This document shows positions 24,701 through 31,379 of a DNA stretch of 38,339 nt, piece by piece (positions within the stretch are counted from its first letter, which is position 1; every line of letters starts with the position of its first letter). Below the pieces are notes generated by a model. The model worked only from the letters and a program-made list of their open reading frames with translations. It did no database searches and was not told the origin of the DNA. The position numbers were made by a program, and so were the translations under genes. This DNA is from an uncultured Bacteroidales bacterium. GTDB taxonomy: Bacteria > Bacteroidota > Bacteroidia > Bacteroidales > Coprobacteraceae. The stretch covers positions 1-38,339 of the forward strand of contig CASFRL010000155.1 of NCBI GenBank assembly GCA_949297285.1, in the 5' to 3' direction.

Positions 24701-25893
24701 CATAAAGATAATACGTGGTTATTCAATTTTTCTTGCGAAATATGATTGATACTGTAATAGGATTCTTCCTGTTTTGATTTCGGATCTATTTTCTTTATTC
24801 CGTTTTCGGTCCCTATGTATAAATTGTTATCCTGGTCGGTCAAGATACTCTTTACCGACGGCAGAATCTCATGTGTAGAGTTATATTGCGTACGGTTATT
24901 GATTTTCCAAAAAGTTGTTGTTTCGTCCTGTAATATACATTTGGTCACACCTTTGACGCCACCTACCCATAAAATATGATCTTGATCTATTGTTGCGCAC
25001 CCTAAGGAGCTGAATTCGATATCTTGTTTCGGATTCTTGTAGTTCGACATGAATAGAGTCTCTTTGTTTTTCTGGTTGTATCTGACCAGACCCGATTCCC
25101 AACTTGCGATCCAGATAATTGAATCCTGAATGGCAATCGATATGTTTCCCTCCGTATTTGCCTCTTTGATAAAGGTATCTTGTTCCGGGTCATATTTTAA
25201 TAATCCGTCCGATGTTGTCAGCCACACACCACCCGTTGGGTCGACGGTCAGATTCAGTTGCAATTCGTCATTTAGGTAATGTTTGTTTCTTTCGGTTTTG
25301 TAAAACTTCTTTTTCCCGTTTCTAAAATCGTATTTTATGGCATACTCCTGGAAAGTAAACCAAAGATAATTATTGTGGTCTATTGCTATGTCGTGAATCC
25401 GTTCATTCCTGAGATGTCCGATGTTCAGGATATAGCTGCTTTTATCTCTTTTATCGTAGATGATAATACCATGGTCGGTTGCCGCATAGAGGAAGTGCCC
25501 TTTGTGCAGTGTTTTCTGTACAAAACATGACGACATGTTATCGGGCATTTTTATCGTATTTATTTGTTGCGTATTATAGTCGAAGACGCAAATCCCTTCA
25601 TCTGTCGATATCCAGATGTTGTGTTTTTGGTCCTCTACAATATGGTTTACAAAATTAGAGCAAATAGCTTTGTTGTTTAATGTGCTGCTATAGAAGTGTT
25701 CGAATGAATATCCGTCGAATCGGTTCAGTCCATAGGAGGTTCCTATCCATAGATATCCGAAACTGTCTCGGTATATGCTGTTGACAAAATTATCGGAAAG
25801 TCCATCATTGGTAGTATAGTTTACGATGCTCATGTGTTGAGCCTCGCAATACATGATCGGGAAAAGTAATAAGAAAAGTATTATTTTTTTCAT
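21790..25893 (-). CDS. Hybrid two-component system sensor-regulator (HTCS)
   Basis: A 1367-residue one-protein signalling chain. The start at 25893 gives a clean signal peptide (MKKIILFLLLFPIMYCEAQ); the frame extends upstream to 25995 without one. Periplasmic part: two runs of beta-propeller repeats (many W-x-GT/S-x-GL units such as GYLWIGTSYGLNRFDG) followed by a Y_Y_Y domain (YAYKLEGFDKNWV). One membrane helix (IYAYIVYGIIIILILYFF) precedes HisKA with His829 in NISHEFRTPLTL, an ATPase domain, a receiver with Asp1155 in ILCDINMPVMDG, and an AraC-type DNA-binding end (SRSQLYRKVSALS, GFNNRSYFVNSFKKIYGMTPSEY). HTCS proteins sense sugars and switch on nearby utilisation genes. The neighbours suggest a ribose- or nucleoside-derived ligand. 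Confidence 0.95.
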   Translation of the reverse strand: MKKIILFLLLFPIMYCEAQHMSIVNYTTNDGLSDNFVNSIYRDSFGYLWIGTSYGLNRFDGYSFEHFYSSTLNNKAICSNFVNHIVEDQKHNIWISTDEGICVFDYNTQQINTIKMPDNMSSCFVQKTLHKGHFLYAATDHGIIIYDKRDKSSYILNIGHLRNERIHDIAIDHNNYLWFTFQEYAIKYDFRNGKKKFYKTERNKHYLNDELQLNLTVDPTGGVWLTTSDGLLKYDPEQDTFIKEANTEGNISIAIQDSIIWIASWESGLVRYNQKNKETLFMSNYKNPKQDIEFSSLGCATIDQDHILWVGGVKGVTKCILQDETTTFWKINNRTQYNSTHEILPSVKSILTDQDNNLYIGTENGIKKIDPKSKQEESYYSINHISQEKLNNHVLSLCEDNQGTIWVGTLSGLNILDKKNNRYCYFSNKEKDNYLKSNQIWNMKKDITGTMWIGTRMGLFRFNPITREFTSFFTNPKDSNSINDNRVTSVLPVNEDIVYAGTKNGLAQISMYKNTITRFVHDDKDSSSLISNAINYIIEDHEGRIWILSDLGLQEFIPQKGSFVTFAPLKEKRLLQAAIDKNDFLWILSQNDIYIFDPSQNKLINFPNIAEIKKRNIFSIYSNKSGYIFLGVENGVFSVDPEKLSSNVTIPPVNLQSFTLFNKPLIPGEKDSPLKTNINQTKEIKLNYKQNFFNIDFVAIDFIAPEQLIYAYKLEGFDKNWVIAQNRRTAYYTKVPPGKYTFRVKAMSNTLQNEGPERTLEIIITPPFYNTIYAYIVYGIIIILILYFFRRYTVIQVNEKNKLEKNLLEQKKEKEVYNAKIQFFMNISHEFRTPLTLIIGPLQQLLNSENDPHKKTILSSISKNTNRLLLLINQLLEFRKTETGTLQLKASENNIVAYCREIIHTFNDIADQKGIALIFKPQSENIQVWFDLDMFEKIMFNLLSNALKFTPQGGEISVYIDKGLQQEQINRKKLGIFNDAVTKQIEAVVVTVKDTGIGIPKDKLNNIFDRFYQIQSSKTEGTGIGLSLVKNLILLHHGTISVKSELGKGAEFTFTFPLGNQHLLKEQIVNQSIENYVVQMNPDDMLSPDLSIGNNPIEIASDTDKPLVLVVDDNKEIIMYIKNSLQLKFEVISASNGEEGLKKAIRSIPSIILCDINMPVMDGIELTKKIKGNELTNHIPVILLTAYTSEEDQIDAYSYGADDFITKPFNIKLLEIKMENILAREKEIRKKFKQEAIYDNVIEENSSNTGDNDMFLSTLNKFIHDNITNPELDVDLIAKGLYISRSQLYRKVSALSDFSVKEYVKLYRLSVAESLLHKKDIRISEVMDNTGFNNRSYFVNSFKKIYGMTPSEYREHIAKGNSSDEPQ

Positions 25894-26335
25894 GATATTT
25901 TTACCGGATGATTTCTGATTTTGTATTTCTAAATATCTTTGATCCCAAAATGGAAATAAACATATATAGATTTGTTCTCCGAATAGTGGCCTCAAGTAAT
26001 GACTTTGAGGTTAAAATAATTTGACAAATAGCATAATCTTATGCCATTGTTGATGCACAGATGCAGTTTGTCGATAAGTCCTTTGGCGGAGAAAGGTAGC
26101 ACTATCGTTGTCGGTCCGATAAATTCGGATAAAGAGAAAACGATCTTTTCATGTATTTATCGCATAATCCATAATGAATCGGTAGCAAAGTTATAAAAAA
26201 TAGTTATGTTTTATCACGATAAGAATCTCGGATTGCACATAAGTAATATAATCTTGCCTAACCATGGAAAGGTATCTTGCTCTTTGTCACGGTAAAAAGT
26301 GTTCGGATGTTTTTTTAGGTTATGGAAAAAAATTT
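25894..26335. other. Gene-free stretch between the HTCS and the nucleoside hydrolase, with several inverted repeats
   Basis: 442 bases without a credible gene. It holds inverted repeats at 25990-26010 (CCTCAA/TTGAGG), 26031-26044 (GCATAA-TC-TTATGC, perfect) and 26104-26144 (ATCGTT/AACGAT enclosing TCCGA/TCGGA). A -7 element, TAACTTTG, lies on the minus strand at 26186-26193. If that is the HTCS promoter, these elements form a leader of nearly 290 bases. No strong terminator for the nucleoside hydrolase gene is visible. Confidence 0.5.
26186..26193 (-). promoter_or_regulatory. Candidate -7 element for the HTCS gene
   Basis: TAACTTTG on the minus strand, 26193 to 26186. No TTG at the normal distance, so the match is partial. 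No closer TAnnTTTG was found in the 290 bases between here and the start codon at 25893. Confidence 0.35.
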
Positions 26336-27265
26336 TTATTGAATGCATGATAAATGTTTCCAGAAATCTGATTTCAATTTCTCTGAATCGATTTTCGTAT
26401 ATACTTTTATCTCTCTTTGCCCGTTTTCGGGAGGAACATTTCGATATTCGATTTGTGTGAAGTTGGGACAGAGATAAGCCTCGACAAGAGCCAGATCCCA
26501 TAAGATACGTTCCATGCTTGTCGCTTCTGTCTCTTCCCAGCGTTCTGTCAGCAAACGGTAAGCCGGTATATCGGCCGATAACTTTTCGAAAGTATCACTC
26601 TTCTCAAAACGAAAGGGGAGAGCCGTCGTGGTAGGCATGATTGTCAGATCTATTGTTTTGAGTTCCATTAAGTAATCAAAAGCATTCAGATCGTTTCGGA
26701 CATTAAATTCGTTCTTGTTCCATATTTTATGAGAACTGTCATACTGTGCGGTAAGTATATAACATCGTATATGAGGGATAATCTCGGGATGTAGAATAAC
26801 TGCCGAGGCAATATTGGTTAATGCTCCTAAACAGATAATATCCAATTTTTCACCCTCTGGCATCGATTTTACCAACTTTACCAATGCATCGACTGCGGCC
26901 GAAGGACGTGCATCGAGCCCTCCCCATGCACGTCCGATCTGCCTGTCTGCTCCTTTACAACACAAAATGCGTTTGATTCCCAGCGACGAAAGTATATGTT
27001 CGTTGAGTTGTTGGCTGATATCAATTGTCGAAATATTTTTGGTGTCGTATTGATTCCACTTGTCAAAAACCAGTAAATCCGGATTATTGAAATGGGCAGA
27101 ACTGATTCCCTCTACCGAAATGTCGGATTGGTACAACAAGCGGACAATAGCATAGACATCGTCTACTTCGTTTCCGGTATCGGCATCGATCCATACCTTT
27201 TGTTTTTGAGCCTCGGTATGGAAGAAAAGCAAACTGAACGATAACGTCAAAAGAAATCTAAGCAT
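26336..27265 (-). CDS. Exported nucleoside hydrolase (IUNH family)
   Basis: Cleaves the N-glycosidic bond of nucleosides to give free base and ribose. The start at 27265 gives a signal peptide (MLRFLLTLSFSLLFFHTEAQ; 309 residues in total), so the enzyme acts in the periplasm or on the surface; an in-frame ATG at 27313 would overlap the upstream gene and spoil the signal. The calcium-binding loop is D27-A-D29-TGNEV-D35-D36, the variant with GNEVDD in place of the compact DTDPGxDD. The mid-protein segment DIICLGALTNIASAVILHPEI matches the family's GPLTNLA motif. It lies 34 bases after the permease gene, so one transcript with ribokinase and permease is likely. Confidence 0.88.
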   Translation of the reverse strand: MLRFLLTLSFSLLFFHTEAQKQKVWIDADTGNEVDDVYAIVRLLYQSDISVEGISSAHFNNPDLLVFDKWNQYDTKNISTIDISQQLNEHILSSLGIKRILCCKGADRQIGRAWGGLDARPSAAVDALVKLVKSMPEGEKLDIICLGALTNIASAVILHPEIIPHIRCYILTAQYDSSHKIWNKNEFNVRNDLNAFDYLMELKTIDLTIMPTTTALPFRFEKSDTFEKLSADIPAYRLLTERWEETEATSMERILWDLALVEAYLCPNFTQIEYRNVPPENGQREIKVYTKIDSEKLKSDFWKHLSCIQ

Positions 27266-27299
27266 GGTATTAAATATTGGTGGTTTTTGAAATCTGAAA

Positions 27300-28301
27300 T
27301 TATGCTCCGGCATAAATCAGACATCCTAATCCTATAATGAATGTGATGAACATAAATATATTGAGTCGGTTGGATATTGCCGGGGCATCTTTAAACTCTT
27401 TCCAAATGAAAATTCCCCATAATGCCGAGACTAATGTGGCGCCTTGTCCCAATCCGTATGAAATGGCTGCTCCTGCTTTCTCTGAAGCGATCATGCTCAG
27501 TGATTGACCAATGCACCAGATAATACCTCCCAAGATTCCGACTAAGTGGGTTTTTGCATTTCCTTTAAAATATCCAGAAAGGTTGATCGCCTCGCCTTCT
27601 ACCGGATGTTTCATCGCAATTGTATTGAAAATGAATGTACTGGCGAATACCCCTAAAGAAAAAATGAAGACAGCGGTATAAGGTGTCAGTTTTCCGACAG
27701 CCGGGTTAGCAAAATCTGTCAAGTCCATCGAGGCTGCTACAAAACGATAGAAAAAGGCCATGATACATCCTGCCATGACCGAGATAAACAGGCCTTTGGG
27801 CGATAGCTTGCGTGTTGCAGAGAGTGCTTTTTGGTAAGCCAGTCCGTTTAAAAGTATTGCTACTGTAATAAAGGCGACTCCCGTAAAAATAAATACCGGA
27901 TCTCCTTTGGCTGCACCGAAATAGTTGACAAGTACCCCTAAAACCAGGGCTAACCCGATCCCTACCGGAAATGCAACCGACATTCCGCAAATTGCGATTG
28001 CCGCAGATAATAAGATGTTGGCGGCATTGAATACGATTCCGCCTAAAAATGCGTAGCCCAAAGATTGAGTGCTGGCTTGCGATAAATTAGCCAAGAAACT
28101 TTGACCTTCTTCTCCGAAACTTCCCAAGGTCACAGCCGAAAGGATAGAGAATAACAATACGCCTATGACATAATCCCAATAGAAATATTCATAGCGCCAT
28201 GTGCGCGATGCCAGTTTTTGAGTATTTCCCCACGATCCCCAGCAAAACATCGTAATTACGCAGAACAATACTGCTAAATAATAGTCTTGAACAATGTACA
28301 T
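27300..28301 (-). CDS. RhaT/GRP-like sugar permease (DMT superfamily), probable ribose or nucleoside transporter
   Basis: A 333-residue membrane protein with about ten hydrophobic helices, starting AVLFCVITMFCWGSWGNTQK. The FCWGSWGNTQK opening and the two-fold helical layout match the GRP/RhaT branch of the drug/metabolite transporter superfamily, which imports sugars with protons or sodium. It lies between ribokinase and nucleoside hydrolase on the same strand, so ribose is the likely cargo. I recall a similar permease in the Bacteroides thetaiotaomicron ribose utilisation (rus) locus; I cannot verify orthology here. A 198-base gap separates it from ribokinase. Confidence 0.82.
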   Translation of the reverse strand: MYIVQDYYLAVLFCVITMFCWGSWGNTQKLASRTWRYEYFYWDYVIGVLLFSILSAVTLGSFGEEGQSFLANLSQASTQSLGYAFLGGIVFNAANILLSAAIAICGMSVAFPVGIGLALVLGVLVNYFGAAKGDPVFIFTGVAFITVAILLNGLAYQKALSATRKLSPKGLFISVMAGCIMAFFYRFVAASMDLTDFANPAVGKLTPYTAVFIFSLGVFASTFIFNTIAMKHPVEGEAINLSGYFKGNAKTHLVGILGGIIWCIGQSLSMIASEKAGAAISYGLGQGATLVSALWGIFIWKEFKDAPAISNRLNIFMFITFIIGLGCLIYAGA

Positions 28302-28499
28302 AAGGTATTAAATTTATTAGGTTGATGTATTATATTTTTTTTATGACGTGAATATTGGCTTTCTATGTTTAGGAACAGATCGCTAAAGAAAAATAACCGA
28401 TCTTTTTCAATGGCCCATCTGTTGATCATGAGAATTTTACTTTTGTCTATATCGTCGCAGATGAGGCGTCCCCCTGCAGAAGCCGATATTGTGTGTCGT

Positions 28500-29414
28500 T
28501 TATTCGTTAAAAATATTTACCTCTGTCCGATACGGTACAGAAGATTGTGCGCCGATGCGGCTGACCGAAATAGCCGATGCTTTGCAGGCAAAACGTGCGG
28601 CATCTTCTAAAGAATAGGCTTCTGATAAGGCTACGGCCAGAGCTCCATTGAAAACATCGCCTGCTGCAGTCGTATCTATTGCATTCACTTTAAAGGCCGG
28701 AATAAGTTTGCAAAACTCTTTCGAGTGCACATAACAGCCTTTTGACCCCAATGTGATGATTACGTTAGGTACACCCATTTGTTGAATCTTTTGGGCTGCT
28801 TGAGAAGCCGTGTGCTCATCGTAAACTTTGATGCCCGATATGATTTCGGCCTCTGTCTCATTGGGCGTTATCATATATAAACTGTGTAATAACTCAGACG
28901 ACAAGGAGGCTGCCGGAGCCGGATTTAAGATCACCTTTTTCCCTAAACGTGAGGCTTTTTGGGCCGCATATTCGACCGTTTCAATCGGTATTTCGAGTTG
29001 CATCAACAATATGTCGGCATCTTCGATTGCACTCTCTGCCTGTTTAAGGTCCGAAGGTGACAAGTTGGCATTGGCACCAGATGCGACTACAATGCAGTTT
29101 TCGGCATTATCATCGACCGTGATTAACGCCACTCCTGAGGGATTGTCCATATCGGAAAACATGTATGATATATCGATTCCTTCTTCCTCGAAAAGTTGTT
29201 GGGCTTGATGTCCGAATATATCGTTCCCCGTTTTGCAGATAAAAGAGACATTTCCGCCTAATCGGGCTATGGCTACGGCCTGATTTGCGCCCTTTCCTCC
29301 GGGGTTCATCAGAAAATTCCCTCCCAAAACAGTCTCTCCCGGAGAAGGCAGACTGTGGGCTTTGATCACCATATCCGTATTACTGCTTCCTATTACTAAG
29401 ATTTGTTTTTTCAT
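28500..29414 (-). CDS. rbsK: Ribokinase (PfkB family)
   Basis: Phosphorylates ribose at O5 using ATP; cytoplasmic, 304 residues. The first PfkB signature is GGNFLMNPGGKGANQAVAIARLGG (about residues 32-55) and the second is DTTAAGDVFNGALAVAL, with catalytic base Asp253. The opening VIGSSNTDMVIKAHSLPSPGE is typical of ribokinase rather than fructokinase. It has its own full promoter (29443-29473) and is the first gene of the minus-strand unit with the permease and nucleoside hydrolase, completing nucleoside to ribose to ribose-5-phosphate. Confidence 0.95.
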   Translation of the reverse strand: MKKQILVIGSSNTDMVIKAHSLPSPGETVLGGNFLMNPGGKGANQAVAIARLGGNVSFICKTGNDIFGHQAQQLFEEEGIDISYMFSDMDNPSGVALITVDDNAENCIVVASGANANLSPSDLKQAESAIEDADILLMQLEIPIETVEYAAQKASRLGKKVILNPAPAASLSSELLHSLYMITPNETEAEIISGIKVYDEHTASQAAQKIQQMGVPNVIITLGSKGCYVHSKEFCKLIPAFKVNAIDTTAAGDVFNGALAVALSEAYSLEDAARFACKASAISVSRIGAQSSVPYRTEVNIFNE

Positions 29415-29442
29415 CGTATCCGTTATTGAAATTTATGATTAA

Positions 29443-29473
29443 CAAATATAGGGAGAGGCGAGTGCAGAGGCAA
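29443..29473 (-). promoter_or_regulatory. Promoter of the ribokinase-permease-nucleoside hydrolase unit
   Basis: On the minus strand, TTG (29473 to 29471), 20 bases, TATATTTG (29450 to 29443). Full match to the Bacteroidota consensus, with a leader of about 20-25 bases. Confidence 0.75.
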
Positions 29474-29570
29474 ACGAAAAAGAGAGTTTTCAAGTTTTGA
29501 CTTTGCCGGGCCGCATCCTTTGTTGGGTAAATATAGTGATATAGATGGGACTCTTTTTTGATAAAAAAAC

Positions 29571-29601
29571 TTGTAAAAGAAAATCCCAAATCATATATTT
29601 G
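29571..29601 (+). promoter_or_regulatory. Promoter of the 493-residue helical protein gene
   Basis: TTG at 29571-29573, 20 bases, TATATTTG at 29594-29601. Full consensus match; the start codon at 29642 follows after a short AT-rich leader. Confidence 0.75.
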
Positions 29602-29641
29602 TTATGAATATAATTTATAATATATTAATTATAAATATTTT

Positions 29642-31123
29642 ATGAATAAGTATAATAAGCTCGAACAGGTAATAATACTGGTCAATTCTTTATCGAAATC
29701 AGAAAAAAGATATTTCCGTTTATATGCGCAAATCCAGCAAGGGAGTAAAGATTATATGGCATTGTTCGACCTTATCGAGCAGGGGAATACGGTAGATGAG
29801 GTATACGATATATTCAAAACCCGAAATATAAAACAGCATCCGTCGATAATAGCCAAATACCTTTATGAAATTATTATAGATTGTTTATTGTCTTTAAGAA
29901 GTAAACATGATACGGAATATAGGCTGTTTCAGTCGGTAACCAAAGCCGGGATATTATTTGAGCGTGGGCTGCATGCCTCTGCTTTCCATGAATTGGACAA
30001 TGCGAAAAAGATGGCGCAGCTGTATGAGTTCGATGTTTTGAGCCAATTGATTATACAACTCAAGTTAAAGTTGTCCAGAACGCTCGATTTTATCAATATT
30101 ACAGATGAGAAGTCTCTTATAAATGAATATTTTCAGATGAATGAGATTCTGAAGTCGTGTCGCAATACCAATGTACATTTTCAACTATATGATGTGTTGA
30201 GGTATCGGACGATGTTTGCCGATAAAATGCAGCCTGAAGAATTGAAAGATCTTGTTCTGGGCGAATTGTATTTAATGTCGAGGCATACCCATAAGCGGGT
30301 CGAGACCCAAAAATTGCACACCCTGTTTCAAGCCTCCTATTATTTGCATATCGGCAGATCTAAACTTGCGGTAAAATATTTTAAAGAGTTGATCGTCTTG
30401 TTCGAAAATAATAAATATCAAATATTAAATCCTCCGATATATTATTCGATGGCTATAAAAGGAATTATTAAGAGCCTGATAGTCGAGCATTTATACAAAG
30501 ATGCCTTTTTCTTTATCGATAAGTTGGAGAATCTGGTTTCCGAAGATTATCCATTGGAGTTTAACATTAAAACAGTCGGCATCGCACACAAATATCGTAT
30601 GATCGTTTGGATAAAATCAGGAAATACCGAAGCCGTCGGGGATTTTGTCGAGAATGTTGTCATTCCTTTTTGTAAAAATAATTCACACATTTTGAGATCG
30701 CACGATCTTCTTGGCATCTATTTATGCATATCTGTCGTGTATAGCTTAAAGCATAAGTGGCGTGAGGCAAAAAGATACACAAACAAGATATTGAATACAA
30801 GTGAGATATATAACAATACCGTATTCCGAATTAGCCGGTTGATCAATGTCGTAGTCGGGATAGAGTTGAAAGACCATGAATATTGTCAGCATGAGATCAA
30901 TTATATCAAAAGACATTACCCTTTTTGTCTCAAAACAGAGAAGTTATTGTTCAGTTATGTCGCGTTTTATTTTTCTGTAACATCGTCTAACCATAAAAAG
31001 CAACTTTTACGAGACAAAATTGTCAAGAGTGCGCTTTTGATAAAAAAAGGAAAGACCGATCTCGAAATAAACGGATTGTTCGATTTTATAGAGTGGATAT
31101 ATGTTAAATTGTCAAAGGAGTGA
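29642..31123 (+). CDS. Helical repeat protein of unknown function (Bacteroidota family)
   Basis: A 493-residue cytoplasmic protein without signal peptide or membrane helix. It opens with LEQVIILVNSLSKSEKRYFRLYA and KDYMALFDLIEQG, a start that I associate with a widespread but uncharacterised Bacteroidota family. The rest is almost entirely helical, with pairs of amphipathic helices (for example KLHTLFQASYYLHIGRSKLA and AYKDAFFFIDKL-type segments) that resemble degenerate TPR or Rap-like repeats. No DNA-binding or catalytic motif was found. It is divergent from ribokinase with its own full promoter. It could be an adaptor or sensor protein; this is not established. Confidence 0.82.
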   Translation: MNKYNKLEQVIILVNSLSKSEKRYFRLYAQIQQGSKDYMALFDLIEQGNTVDEVYDIFKTRNIKQHPSIIAKYLYEIIIDCLLSLRSKHDTEYRLFQSVTKAGILFERGLHASAFHELDNAKKMAQLYEFDVLSQLIIQLKLKLSRTLDFINITDEKSLINEYFQMNEILKSCRNTNVHFQLYDVLRYRTMFADKMQPEELKDLVLGELYLMSRHTHKRVETQKLHTLFQASYYLHIGRSKLAVKYFKELIVLFENNKYQILNPPIYYSMAIKGIIKSLIVEHLYKDAFFFIDKLENLVSEDYPLEFNIKTVGIAHKYRMIVWIKSGNTEAVGDFVENVVIPFCKNNSHILRSHDLLGIYLCISVVYSLKHKWREAKRYTNKILNTSEIYNNTVFRISRLINVVVGIELKDHEYCQHEINYIKRHYPFCLKTEKLLFSYVAFYFSVTSSNHKKQLLRDKIVKSALLIKKGKTDLEINGLFDFIEWIYVKLSKE

Positions 31124-31344
31124 CGATTCTGTATATTGCTTCTTTCAAGGAAAAACATTATCTTAGCCTCGGGTGAATTTATCGAAATACCTTTTGGGGA
31201 GATATTAAGCGGTTGCATTATGCAGAATTTCAAACACATTGTTTTTTCTGTATGTCTCTTGAAAAACGTGCCTAAAATCTGTCATAGGACATTTACTAAT
31301 ACATTTTAGATACAATTGCATACATGAAAAATATCGGCTAAGGT

Positions 31345-31352
31345 TAAATTTG
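31345..31352 (+). promoter_or_regulatory. Candidate -7 element of the esterase-GH cluster
   Basis: TAAATTTG at 31345-31352, 27 bases ahead of the first ATG. The nearest upstream TTG (31316-31318) is 26 bases away, too far for the consensus, so an activator may be needed. An inverted repeat CTAAAAT/ATTTTAG (31272-31278, 31303-31309) lies upstream. Confidence 0.45.
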
Positions 31353-31379
31353 TAACTTAAATATGTTAATTTAAGTGTC

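Noticed and set aside
28365..28610. Plus-strand open frame of 81 codons in the gap between permease and ribokinase
   Set aside because: More than a third of it is antisense to ribokinase, and no promoter consensus or recognisable segment is seen; the 198-base gap is treated as untranslated.
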